A program made the position numbers and the translations under genes. The notes beneath the pieces were generated by a model. It was not told the origin of the DNA and did not search any database. It saw only the letters and a list, made by a program, of their open reading frames with translations. A stretch of 64,000 nucleotides of DNA from Ampelocalamus luodianensis (lineage: Eukaryota > Streptophyta > Magnoliopsida > Poales > Poaceae). Below are positions 33,706 through 46,100 of the stretch, one piece after another. The stretch is taken from the NCBI GenBank assembly GCA_036346255.1, contig CM070628.1, positions 14,337,840 through 14,401,839 on the forward strand, written 5' to 3'. Positions within the stretch are counted from its first letter, which is position 1, and every line of letters starts with the position of its first letter.

Positions 33706-34184
33706 TGTATGTATGTATGTATGTATGTACCTCTGTGCTATGTAATGGTTGTGGTATTATGCTTTCAGACTTATGCACCTTGTTATAGTCTTATGTTCTT
33801 ATGTTGTTATAATATCTTGTTGAACTTGGTACTTAATATATTATGCCATGAATTGCAATCTCTTTCTAATGCTTATTTATGTTTTTGCAATTTTCTCAAG
33901 TTTCAACAAGCAAAAGAAACTCTGCCAAAATTTTATTCAAAATATCTACATGTGCTTGCAAAACATCGTTTCTTTTATATGCGCATGTTTAGGGGGGGGG
34001 CTTTCTTTAATGACTTGAACAAACAAATAATTCTCAAATATCTTTTAAGCTCATTGCAAGAATTATTCTTTGTTAAGTCACAACAAGAATATACAACTTG
34101 TTTCACAACAAGTGGTATATTCAAAACCATATTTCTTTCTCACATATTGATTGGGTTGTCATCAATTACCAAAAAGGGGGACAT
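33107..34184 (+). mobile_element. 3' internal tail of a second SIRE-like Copia copy
   Basis: Nearly the same sequence as 54668-55364: end of the third ORF (coding ...EALGAAAQEEGQVSLAQIYS and a Pro-rich C-terminus ending PPQDPTE near 33567), an untranslated stretch, and the polypurine tract aaaaaggggga before 34185. It contains about 380 bp (33572-33950) that the other copy lacks, including a GTAT microsatellite. Because the LTR at 34185-36107 directly follows this tail and directly precedes a primer site, one LTR is shared by two element bodies. Confidence 0.82.
33661..33730 (+). repeat. (TA)n/(GTAT)n microsatellite
   Basis: A TA run is followed by about 13 copies of tgta/tatg. It gives an artefactual Met-Tyr-Val-Cys repeat frame. 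Confidence 0.95.
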
Positions 34185-36107
34185 TGAAAGCATCTAGGTA
34201 CCTAAAAGTTGTTTTGGTAATTAATAACAATATGTAATATGGGACTAATGTGTGTAATGAGTGTTTAAAAAGGTTTAGTCCCGGAGATGTATACAACAAC
34301 ATGGATATGCATGCGTAAAGGTCAACATGAAGATCAATATTCTTCAAAGACAAGGTACAAGTAGTCTAGGATCCTTTTTTCTGTTTATCGGCCTTAGGTG
34401 AAAAGGTTAGAAGACCGGATTATAGGTTAAATGCTGTACTATTAAGAGGGATCATGACTAGTATCTTGAAAGCAAGTTCTTGTGCATATTGGATCAATCT
34501 AGGATCATGCATGCATTTGGAGTTTTTTAATTGAAAGTAATTTTTGGTTTTCTCTGCATTTGTGGTAGTACCGAAGTGTATTTGGCGGAACTACCGCTTA
34601 ACAGTAGTTCCAGAGTTCTTTTGGTGGTACTACCGATGAATGTTCGGACCATCCATTCAATCGTGCGGTTAAGACCTGTGGTCCGAATGTTCATTTCAAT
34701 CTGAGTCGTCCACGTGTTTTTTTTCTGATCGTTTGGTCTTGTGCTGTTGTTTTGGCAATGGTAGTTCCGGGGTTCCTTGGCGAAACTACCGCTTAAACGG
34801 TAGTACCGGTGTTCTTTCTGCAGTACTATCAGTGAACATCTGGCCGTCCGAGCGCATGATCAAATCGTGCGGTTAAAACCTTCGGTCCGAACGTTCGTTT
34901 CAATCTGGGCCATCCACGTGGACACTCCGTTTAAGTGAGCTGGTATGGTCGTTCTAGTGCTTACGGTAGTACCAGCGTTGTTGCTGCGAAATTACCGCAT
35001 CGCGGTAGCACCGTATAAAGTGTGATACGGTTTTTACATAACGATGTTTTCTTGGAGTTTGTTTGCTCTTTGGAAGTGCGGTAGTACCGGAGTGCAACTT
35101 GCGGAACTACCGCAACCCGGTATGTCCGATTTTAAGTAGCGGTACATTTTTTTTTCCAGAAGGTGTCGTTTTTGGACCTCAAAGTTAAACGGAAGTACCG
35201 ACTCTTAATCAGAACTACCGCATGATAGTTGGTGGTAGTACCATGCCGAATTTCCAACGGCTCTTCCAGAGCAGTTAATGCGTCTGCACTAACCGTTGAT
35301 GTCTATTTTCGGTAGGTGCAGTAGTATCGGCCGTTGAACGGCGGTACTACTGCTCGTGCTGAAAAATTTAGGGATTTTGTCTCAACAGTCGAATTTGTTT
35401 GTGGGGTCTATAAATACCCCTCCACCTGCTCTTAGACAGAAGAGAGCTTCCACATTTACATCCTTAGTGCCAAGAGCATTCACTCACCTCATACACTCAA
35501 TTGTATTCATTGTGAGGTTGTTGAGCCCAATTCAAGTGCATTCATTCTAGTTTGATTCATTGCACTTGATTGCCGTCAAGCAAATATTGTGATTCATTAC
35601 TCTTGATGTTGCTAACACCTAGACAGCTTAGCGGGAGTTCGCACGGTGATCTCTTCAAGAAAATTGTGAAGAGGCCCGGTGCCAATTGTGAGTTGTTCAG
35701 TGTTCACCATCTCTGGAGCGGAGGAAGATCAACCAATTGTGAAATCGAGGGAAGGCTTAATTTATGGAGCCGGCTTGATTGGTTCAAGCTTCCTCAACGT
35801 GGACTAGTGAAGACCGGCAAAGTCTTCAATACTACGGGAAAAACTTCATTGTCTTCATTGTGGTTAATTCTTGTCTTTACTTTTCCGCATTTAAAATTCT
35901 AGCAATTCTATTGTAATTGTTTTGCTTAGCTAGAATTGTACCTAGTATTGACATTAGCTTCTTTTAGTATTGAGTAGCATAGTTGTTCTGTTGTCTTGTT
36001 GTGCTAAGAAGCCTTGTTAGAAATTATCTTGCTTAAAGTTTAATTTAGTCGATAATTTTAGAAACCTCCTATTCATCCCCCTCAAGTCGGTTATCCTTGA
36101 TCCTACA
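34185..36107 (+). repeat. SIRE-like 5' LTR (shared LTR)
   Basis: 1,923 bp, TGAAAGCATC...GATCCTACA. Between about 34560 and 35360 it is dense in ggtagtaccg, ggaactaccgc and related motifs. A TATA-like tctataaatac lies near 35407. Confidence 0.85.
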
Positions 36108-36164
36108 ATTGGTATCAGAGCTTGGTCTCTCTATTATTAGACTTAAACGTATAGAAGAGAAAGG

Positions 36165-37975
36165 ATGGCTAGTGAGGGAATGTCTATAGGCAAGGCTCCT
36201 GTGTTTGATAGCTCAAATTATTCTTATTGAAAAATTAGAATGTCTATTTATTTAAAGGCCATGAGTTCGAACATATAAAAAATCATAAATGAGGGTTACA
36301 TTATGCCTCTTGATCCACTACATCCCACGAAACTTGAGGGGCGTAACACTCATTTAGATGCTCAAGCAATAAATGCTCTTTTTGGTGCTTTAAACGCGAA
36401 TGAGTTCAATCGAGTTAGCAATCTTGAAACCATTCATGAGATATGGACTACACTCTCAGAAATTCATGAGGGTACATCCACGGTTAAAGAAGCCAAATTG
36501 CATAGGCTTCGAATTAAATATGAGGCATTTATAATGTTGCCTCATGAAAGCATCACTGAGATGTATTCAAAACTAAACAATATTTTGAATGAACTCAAAG
36601 GTCTTGGCACTAACCTTCTTGATGTTGAGTTTGTGCGCAAGATGCTTAGGGTCCAACCGAACAAATACGAGACGTTGGTGATGCTATTTCTCAACTCTCT
36701 CAAGTTGCCAAGAATGACGCCAACCGGACTATTGGGCAACCTCATTACTAATGAGCTATACAAGAAAGACAAAAAAGATCTCTTGGAGTCATCGTCCTCA
36801 AAGAAGAAGATTACCGCTTTCAAGGCAAAACCGAAATCAAGTGATGATGAGGATGAAAAAGAAGACTCCGAAGAGGAGTTTGCTCTCCTTGTGAGGAGAA
36901 TGAAGAAATTTATGAGAAGACGCCCACATCGAAGCTTCAACTTCAACAAGAACAAAAAAGGGCAATCGTCAAATGACAACAAGCGCTATAGCAATATCCG
37001 TTGCTATGGGTGTGATGAGAAGGGGCACATTATCTCTAATTGCCACAACAAGAAGGATGATAAGGGCAAATCATCAAAGAAGAAGGAATTCAATGGCAAG
37101 AAGAAGCTCTTCAAGAAGCTTCACATGGATGGCAAAAATGAAGCTCACATTGGAGAATGGAACTCCGATGAGAAGTACACCGACTCCGACTCCGATGAGG
37201 ATGAGTCCCCCAAGAAGAAGGGGCTTGCTGGTATAGCCATAAAGGAAGCACCATCACTCTTCTCCACTCCTACTTGCCTTATGGCAAAAGGAGAAAATGT
37301 AAAATTCATTGATGATAATGAACATTTATATGATGAATTAATGGATATGCTTGAAGATTTGAATGAATATCTCGGGAAAAAAAAATCAAAATTTAAGGTC
37401 TTGAAGAAAGAGTTCATCTCTCTAAAAAAACTCTTATGAGGAGCTAAAGAAGCTCATGATTCTCTTCTCTTAAAGGATATTGAAAAATCTCATTCACATG
37501 TTGCAACTACTTGCAATTTAATAAATGAGATGTCTAGAGTAGAAATTATTTCAAGTGCTAAATCCATGACTAATACTTCTACATCATGTGATGATTTGTT
37601 ATCCGTGCCATGTTGTTCTAAAATTGGTTCATTGGATAATTTGGATAATGTTTATGATCCTTTGCTCATTGTTGAAAATCATGAATTAAAAGAGCAAGTC
37701 ACCAAGCTAAGTAAGAGCTTAGAAAGATGCTTTAAGGGTAAAGTAACTCTTGACAAGCTTTTGAGTGAGCAAATGTGCTCATTCAACAAAGAAAGATTTG
37801 GGTATGTGCCCAAGAAAGGTAAGAAGCCAAATTATAAGCCCGCAAGGTTTGTAAAGGAAACTAGCAAGTATTTCTACAAGTGTCGAGAAACCGAACACTT
37901 ACAACAAACAAGTCCCATTGGTAAGACTCCATCCGTAGGTATATATGATTCATGCTATATGCTTAAAAAAAATTA
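36165..37975 (+). pseudogene. Copia gag (SIRE-like), broken
   Basis: It starts MASEGMSIGKAPVFD at 36165. Two in-frame stops (near 36228 and 36279) stand where the family has Trp codons, followed by a long open stretch 36303-37439. The UBN2-type Gag core (NEFNRVSNLETIHEIWTTL, MLPHESITEMYSKLNNI) is followed by an acidic Ser/Asp/Glu stretch and a CCHC knuckle (CYGCDEKGHIISNC, about 37003-37044). Near 37425 one extra base in an A run shifts the frame, and the C-terminal coiled part continues at 37440-37975. Confidence 0.85.
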
Positions 37976-38104
37976 AGGATGGTAAGGTCATTGCTAGATT
38001 TGTTGGCACTTCAATTTTAGGTGCTAAAAAGAATGCTATTTGGGTGCCTAAAACCTTGGTCAATAAGCTCAAAGGACCCAAATAAATTAGGGTACCTAAA
38101 AAAG

Positions 38105-38509
38105 TTTGATTTTCTTTTGTAGGTGAACTACAAGACCGGTGATAAACATTGTGTGTTTGATAGTAGATGCACACAACACATGACCAGCGATAGAAAAATG
38201 TTTACCACATTCGAAAATGGAAAAGGATCCGACAAGATCACTTTTGGAGACAATAGCAAAGGAAAGATAATAGAATTGGGTAAAATCACTATCTCAAATG
38301 ACATTTCTATTTCTAATGTATCCTTGGTAGAATCACTAAATTTCAATTTACTATCCGTTGCTCAAATATGTGATCGTAGTTTAATTTACTCATTATCTAA
38401 AGAAGGTGTTTCAATTTCAAATGAAAAGGATAATTCTTTAGTGTTCAAAGGATTTAGACTTGTAAATCTTTACTTGGTTGATTTTTTTTCAAATGATACG
38501 TGCTTATAA
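38105..38509 (+). pseudogene. Copia protease remnant
   Basis: It encodes GDKHCVFDSRCTQHMTSDRK, where Copia proteases have D-S/T-G at the active site. Here Gly is replaced by Arg, which would inactivate the enzyme. The following ITFGDNSKGKIIELGKI and LLSVAQICD fit the family. Aspartic protease would cut the Gag-Pol polyprotein. Confidence 0.82.
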
Positions 38510-38533
38510 ACATGTTTAATTGCAAAAACCTCT

Positions 38534-39383
38534 TTGGGTTGGCTTTGGCATAGAACGCTAGATCATGTTGGTATGATTCAACTTGAAAAGATTTTCAAAC
38601 ATGATTTAGTTATTGACTTGAAGGACGTGAAGTTTGAGAAAAATAGACTTTGTAGTGCTTGTCAAGCTGGTAAACAAGTCGCTAATTCTCATCCTTCCAA
38701 AAGTATCATGTCAACATCTAGACCATTGGAACTCTTACATATGGATTTGTTTGGGCCAATAACTTATAAGAGTATCGGGGGTAATAGCTATTGTTTAATT
38801 ATTGTAAATGATTACTCTAGATATACATCGGTATTCTTCCTAGATGACAAGGTTGAAACCCCCGGCATTTTCAAAAGATTTGCAAAAAGGGCTCAAAATG
38901 AATTTGTTTTAAAAAAAAACTCAAGAAAATCCGTAGTGATAATGGTTCCGAGTTCAAAAATATTAAAGTTGAAGACTTTTGTGATGACCTTTGAATAAAG
39001 CATGAACTTTTCACAACCTACACTCTGGAGCAAAATAGAGTTGTAGAAAGAAAAAATTGAACATTAATTGAAATGGCTAGGACAATGCTTGATGAATATA
39101 ATACTTCTGATAGTTTTTGGGCAGAAGCAATTAACACCGCTTGTCATGCTATAAATCGTCTTTATTTGCATCGTCTTTTGAAAAGACTTCTTGTGAACTT
39201 CTTGTTGGAAGAAAATCGAACATATCTTATTTTCGTGTTTTTGGTTGCAAGTGTTATATTTTGAAAAAGGGTGTTCGTTTTTCAAAATTTGCAAGTCATT
39301 GCGATGTTGATTTCTTACTTAGATATTCTTCAAATAGCAAAGCATATCGTGTCTTTAATCAAAACTCCAGTTTAGTTAAATAA
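38534..39383 (+). pseudogene. Copia integrase remnant
   Basis: The zinc-binding N-terminus (WHRTLDHVGM ... CSACQAGKQ) is followed by the catalytic core start LLHMDLFGPITYKS with the first Asp and NDYSRYTSVFFL. The second Asp motif (SDNGSEF) appears in a shifted frame near 38937, and the Glu region (VVERKN) near 39040 is followed by a stop. At least three frame changes are visible. Confidence 0.82.
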
Positions 39384-39474
39384 AGACACGATGTTCAATT
39401 TGATGGAACTAATGGCTCTCAAGAAGAGCAGGAGAATTTAGATGATGTAGGTGATGGAGCCTTAAGAAAAAGCA

Positions 39475-40620
39475 ATGAAAAACATGCAAATAGGTTACAT
39501 CAAGCCTAAGGATGATCCAACATATTCTATTCAAGTTGAACCTCCTATCTCTTCTACTACAAGTCAAATTCAAATAGATGAAGAGGACAATAAGGAAGAC
39601 GGTCAACCATCCAACTTACCACCAAGAATCCACAATGCAATCATAAAAGATCATCCAATAGATCAAGTATTGGATGATGTAAGTAAGGGTGTTCAAACTC
39701 GATCTCGTGTCGCTTTATTTTGTGAACAATACTCTTTTGTCTCTTCTCTTAAGCCAAAATATATAGATGAAGCACTCGATGGTCCGGATTGGATGAATGC
39801 TATGCATGAAGAACTTAACAACTTCACCCAAAATGAAGTATGGATATTGGTGGAGAGACACAAGGAACATAATGTAATTGGTACAAAGTGGGTCTTTAGA
39901 AACAAGCAAGATGAAAATGGATTGGTTGTGAGAAACAAAGCAAGATTGGTCGCTCAAGGTTTTTCACAAGTCGAAGGTTTGGATTTCGGTGAAACTTTCG
40001 CTCCCGTAGCTAGACTTAAATCAATTCGGATATTATATGCATTTGCATCATGCTTTGATATTAAACTATTTCAAATGGATGTTAAAAGTGTTTTCTAAAT
40101 AAAAAAAAATTTGAACTTGTATTTGTTGAGCAACCTACCGGTTTTGAAGATCCTAAGAATCTCAATCATGTCTATAAACTCTCTAAGATGCTCTATGGAC
40201 TCAAACAAACTCCTAGAGTATGGTATGAACGCCTTAGATATTTTTTAGTTTGAAAAGGATTCAAAATTGGAAAAATAGATTCAACCTTGTTTACTAAAGT
40301 TTTAGATGATGATTTTTTTTGTTTGTCAAATTTATGTTGATGATATCATTTTTGGTCTACTAATTAAGTTTTTTGCAAAGAGTTTGGTGATATGATGTCT
40401 AGAGAATTTGAAATATCAATGATCGGAGAACTTAGTTATTTCCTTAAACTTCAAATCAAGCAACTCAAAAATGGAACTTTTGTGAGCCAAACCAAGTATG
40501 CAAAAGATTTGATCAAGAAGTTTGGCATGAAAAATGCAAAATCGAACAAGACTCCCATGGAAACCAATGGTCATCTCGACCTTAATGAGGGAGGTAAACC
40601 GGTAGATTTAAAACTTATAG
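39475..40620 (+). pseudogene. Copia reverse transcriptase remnant
   Basis: WMNAMHEELNNFTQNEVWIL, WVFRNKQDENG, NKARLVAQGFSQVEG and FAPVARLKSIRIL are intact in one frame to 40098. The frame then breaks in an A run. YVDD followed by IIFG is at 40333-40356. The thumb part (ELSYFLKLQIKQLKNGTFV) is in 40392-40620. Confidence 0.86.
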
Positions 40621-41284
40621 ATCTATGATTGGTAATTTGCTTTATCTTACCGCATCTAGGCCCGATATCATATTTAGTATTTGCATGTGTGTATGTTTTC
40701 AAGCAACACCAAAGAAATATCATTTGATGGCCGTAAAAAGAATTCTAAGATATTTATAGCATTCCTCTAGCATTGGCTTATGGTATCCCAAAGGTGCTAA
40801 ATTTGATCTAATTAGATATTCGGATTCTGGTTATGCGAGTTGCAAAGTGGATAGAAAGAGCACCTCGGGTAGTTGTCAATTCTTAGAAAGATCCTTAGTA
40901 TCATGGTCATCCAAGAAACAAAACTCTGTAGCCCTATCCTCCGCTGAAGTGAAATATGTCTCCGTGGGAAGTTGTTGTGCTCAATTACTATAGATGAGAC
41001 AAACTTTGATGAATTATGGGATCAAATTCGATAAAATGTCTCTTTTGTGTGATAATGATAGTGCTGTGAAAATAGCCAATAACCATGTCCAACACTCAAG
41101 AACCACGCATATAGATATACGCCACCATTTCTTGAGAGATCATGTAGGCAAAAGAGATATTGTTATTAGCCACACACGCACCGAAGATCAATTAGCAGAT
41201 ATTTTCACCAAATCATTAGATGAAAGTCACTTTTGCAAGTTGAGGAATGAATTAAATGTAATAGATTTTTCAAATGTTGTTTGA
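40620..41284 (+). pseudogene. Copia RNase H remnant
   Basis: MIGNLLYLTASRPDI leads in. YSDSGYASCKVDRKSTSG, SSKKQNSVALSSAEVKY and HIDIRHHFLRDHV mark the RNase H domain, ending in DQLADIFTKSL. Single stops are near 40758 and 40993. The active-site Asp and Glu residues remain in the translation. Confidence 0.86.
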
Positions 41285-42189
41285 ACTCATGCCTCATGCA
41301 TTGTGCTCTCATTTGATGTTATTTGAAGCCTTTATGAAAGATATTTTCAAATATATTTTCTTAAAAACTTCTATGTTCATAAAAATTATGTTCTTAGATA
41401 GACATTAGTCTTCTCAATGTATAATGATCCTAAATGATATTTATTTGTGTGCAAAAACATGGGATCATTTGCATATCTTTCTTTGTCAGCTCTATCCTTG
41501 AAATTCCAGAATTATCGGAATTACCGATAGTGTATAAACGGTACTACCGCATCGCGGTACTACCGGCAAGTATCCTGCGGAACTACCGATTGGATGTAAA
41601 AGGCTTTAACTCTCGGGTATTTTCCCATTCCTCCTCCACCCGGTTGTTCTGTTTTCTCTTGTCTCTCTCTTCCTCCCGAAGAACCTCAAGACCCTCTCCA
41701 CAAATCCTCAACTCTTTTCGAAATTTCTTCATTTCGGTGTGATTTCTTGCATCCTTAGGGTTCTTCCCCCTCGATTCACAAGGTAAAACTCCTTTCATTC
41801 CTTGCTTTGCCTTGTTTTAGAACCCTAGGTCTTAATTAGGGTTAATTGAAAATATGGATGATTAAATTGAGTTTTCTCAGGTAAAAACTGCAAATTTAGG
41901 GTGTTATGACGTTTGCGCATCAATTACATGGATTCAATCCATTAGAGATACCCGAAAATTCAAGGAAATTTGTGCCCTAGAATGGTCTTAGTGAAAGCGG
42001 TACTACCGCTCATCGTGCACGGAACTGTCATGCGCGGTCGATCGTACCAAGAAACGACTGTATTTCCACATCCGCTACTACCGATTGGCTTGAGCGGTAC
42101 TACCGATTTTCTTGTGAGTAACGAAAAACTCACTCCATTCATTTTCAAAATAACTTTGATTGATCTCTTATCATGTTCTATCTGTGTGA
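41285..42189 (+). other. Spacer between pol and third ORF
   Basis: No domain is recognised. The sequence contains clusters of the same near-palindromes found in the LTR (ggtactaccgc, cggtactaccgg, ggaactaccg) at about 41540-41590 and 42000-42110. Confidence 0.6.
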
Positions 42190-43153
42190 AGATACCAAGA
42201 ACAAGGATAATAACTCACAAATCAGTTGGTGCCACAAGAGACCAATCATCTTCTCAATAGTCTACAGCTCCTGCTCCTGATCAAGAGGTTTCAGAGGTAC
42301 GACAAAAGAGAATAGAAGACAGAGGCAAGGGTCCTGCTCCCATTGACTCAGAAAATGAAGAAAGCTCATCTCAGGAAGAATCTGAGCCTGAATCTGGAGA
42401 AGCACCAGAATCAGATGAGGAAATGGGAGAGGCTGAGGAGCAGAAAATCAACCTAAGGACTATCACAGCTGATAACTACACTCTTATGTGTGATAGAAAT
42501 CAGTTTGTGCTACCAGCATCATCCTCAAGTCCTATGTTCCATACCAATTTTCAAAAATTATTTTATGAGCAGATATATGGCCCTAACAAACAGTTTGCTG
42601 ATCATAAGTATATAAACTGGCCATATCTAAATTCCTTGGACAAGTATGGAGGAACTTATCTGCTCTTTCAGCATGCTGGTACTCGTGACCTGGTAGCTCT
42701 CAGAAATGACCATGATGAGGAGATTGTCAGGCAATTCTATGCCACTTTGTATATATCTCCTGACTTTACTTAGTTGCAGTGGATGACAGGAACTAGATAT
42801 TTGGTATGCAATAGGCACGAGCTTGAGCTTGCTCTACATACAGAGTCAAGCAGCTATGAGAAAGTTTATGATAGACCTGCACTGTTTGTTCTAGCCTGGA
42901 CTAAGCATTATGATCAAAATACTCGATATGTTCTGGGAAAGATAAATGGTCTCTTACCTATTCCAAGCTTGGTTAATCGGATAATTAACCACACTATTCT
43001 CCCCAAGAGTGGAAACTTTGATGCCATCAGAGGACATGTATGGAATTTGATAGATTACATCATGAATGGTAGGAAGTTTGATGTAATAGATGTTATCATC
43101 AGAGGAATAGCTTCTTCAAAGAATGATCTAGTCAAGAAAATCTATTATGCTCC
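42190..43153 (+). pseudogene. Third ORF of the SIRE-like element, 5' part
   Basis: One frame with stops at 42258 and 42774. The N-terminal third is acidic and Glu/Ser/Pro-rich; the rest (NLRTITADNYTLMCDRNQFV, QKLFYEQIYGPNKQF, RHELELALHTESSSYEKVYD) is globular-looking. This extra ORF after pol is known in SIRE/Maximus elements and is often called env-like. I see no signal peptide or membrane segment, so I would not call it an envelope protein. It is cut at 43153 by the LARD-like insertion and resumes at 54673. Confidence 0.65.
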
Positions 43154-46100
43154 TGTAATACCCCAAAAGTATTCGAGAATATTCGAAAGAGTATTCAGAA
43201 GAGATTATGTGAATTCGGAGAAGGACCAAATATAAAATAGATTTAGCAGCAATTAGATAAAGGGGTTTTCTGCAGTTTTTTGGCAACCTGGGCCTCAGGC
43301 CTTGGCCCAGGAGGCCCAGGAGGGGCTGGCCACCAATAAAAAGAGGGGGGGAAACCCTAGTTTCTACAGTACCGCGCCCCTGGTACTGTAGTGACACACT
43401 GTAGCAACCCCCTTCTATGCAAAGAGGACAAAGGAAGAAGAAGAAAGGAAGAAGAAGAGAAGGGAGAAGAGAAGGAAGAGGGATCACCATCCGTGGTTCG
43501 CAACCTTCAGCGGCATCAAGGGTAACGCGTTGTTGTTGTTGGGTAATTAGTCATAGAAGAGTAATCGGATAGTTTTTGGCTAGGTTGCAATCTGCCTGCT
43601 GCTCGTGCAGATTCGTCCAGAAGCTTGCGGGGTTAATTTCATGTGGTTAAAGGCCGAACCAGAGGTTTTGGTCTCCTAGATAATTGTAGGTTATGTTCTT
43701 AGCTTTCATTGGCCGCCAAGATCGCCCAAATCCGATTAACGGTCTTGGAGTTATGAATTTTCTAGTATTGTTGTCCTGTTATTCTGTCAGATTCTGGACA
43801 GTCTGTAGAAAACTGGTTAGAACTGCTAATTAAAGGGAGAATCAGGGGACCTCATTATAACGAAAATTGTGGATAATTTATGTACCTTTTCATAGAGATA
43901 AAGAATGCAAGATTTGGATTCTCGTAGCAAAAGTTATGGATGTTTTAGTGTACTGTCCGGAGAACCCGACGTGAATTCTGATGTCTGATAGATTGGTTTT
44001 CTAGGGGCAGTAGATTGTAGAATCAAAAGGGCTACCCAACTAAGTTTATTTAGATATTTTAATTAACTTTTCAGAAAGTCCAAGAACATCTTATTTGGAC
44101 TCATGAGCAGAAAGTTATGTATTTTAGAAGTTGACAGTCCACAGTGTGCGCCAATCCGATCGCTAGAAATTGGGAGTTGGGAAACACTTGGGAGTTTAGC
44201 AAGTTCATTTGTGTTGTTCTTTTGCTCTTGGTTCAGAATGTTGGTCTTAGATTGGGGTATCTTTATATTCGGTGGGAGCGTAGTTTCAGTGGGCAGCACT
44301 GTCGCGCCCACCGTTCTCGCACGGTTGAGGTAAGTATTCTGCTATGGTATATGTATGTCCGCATGATGTGATTGTGATGTGTCTTGTTCGCTTTAGTCAT
44401 GCATACCTGTTTATGAGATGAGTTACCGCTTAATTTGATGACCGATGATTGGTTAAAGATTTTCCGCATGTTGTTAATGCTTACATGTTAATGAGAATAT
44501 GTTGAATTCCCGCATATGAAGAATGTCATCATGGTGCATATGCATGTTGAGAGACACAGTGCCTTGGTCACGTGGTGACCAAGCACATACTGATTGAGGT
44601 CCCCGTCATGTAGATGACGGGCTTGAGGTCCCCACATTCGTGGAATGTGGGCTATGAGCAAAGAGGTCCCCATCATTAAGATGATGGGCAAAGGTCCCTA
44701 TACATGTGTAACACCCCAGGACCCACATTACCCTGGAATGCTACTAAACCACTCTACAGCTAGCCAATAATTTCAAGATAAATTAATTCGGCAACATCTC
44801 TAGACAAAAAGCATTAAGCGGAAGCATAAACATCTAAGGGAATAAAGATAACGGTAACAAGTTCAATAATTAAACAACCTCTAGCAGATTAATCAAAGAA
44901 TGGTTCACAAGTCCATCCTTATTAAATAACATAATCCTCCACAAATAGTTAAGCATTTGGCTAGAATTTCATCGACTTTATTACAACATGAGTTGATGAA
45001 CCGTGTGCATTATTGTGGTGCCGCTCTACCCATCCATGAATGCTCAACAATCACCTGTAGGGGGGAAAGAAAACAAGGGTGAGATAAAAATCTCAGCAAG
45101 CAAACTGTTTACCCGGCTATTCAGACTACAAACAAACATACAACATCATTAAAGTATCCAAATATCCACACCCATAATGTGAATCCACATTCATTTACCA
45201 CCAATTAAACTACAAAGATATTAAGCATCAATATCCAATCCCCATAATGATCACAATTATAGCCTCAACCATATTTACTACCAATGATAGTAAAATATTA
45301 ACAATTGAATCTTGATCAATCGCTCCATGTTAATCACCACTACCACTACCAATGACAATAAAGTATTAGCGTGTCTTACCTCATAACTTTACTATTTCTC
45401 GCATCCACAATCTGCTATCCACAATTACCACAAGAGAGAAGAATCTCATGCCACAACCACAACCTCTACCATACCACAAGGGTGAACCCCATTCCACAAC
45501 CACAACCACATTACCCATACCACAAGAGACTCTCATGAGTCAATTTCCACATTGCAACCGTGAAGTTGCGCTTGTTTGCAAAAAAATAACTTCACCTCAA
45601 TATCTTGCACAAGTATGCAAATGATCTTTCCACAATGTAATGCATATGTATGCTATGCTCATCGCACCTTTACCCAACAAGGTAAAGGTATGCATCGTCT
45701 TCTGCAATGCACGATGTTGTGCCGGCATTTGCGCGGCTATAAGCGCGACATCCACAATGCAAATGTCATGATATGTCATGAATGATATGATAATCACAAA
45801 CCACAAGAATTTAACCACGAAGGTCAACAACATACTCATCATGAATATTTTCTCATAATCCACATGTGTCTCATTAAGCACAATACCATCGTGTCATAAG
45901 ACCATTACCACATAACCCACACCGATTCACCAAGATCAAAATCAATCGATATAGATGGAACTCTATCACATAGACCACCACATGATCATCATGAAAATAA
46001 CCACAAGGAATTAACAACATGTCCACCTTGAGTTTATTTTCATATTCCGCATTTGGCTCATTAAGCGAATTACCACGATACTACCCAAACTCATCCAAAC

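Noticed and set aside
33685..34197. 170-codon frame starting with a Met-Tyr-Val-Cys repeat.
   Set aside because: The start is a GTAT microsatellite and the rest is untranslated 3' sequence of the SIRE-like element. The sister copy lacks the segment.
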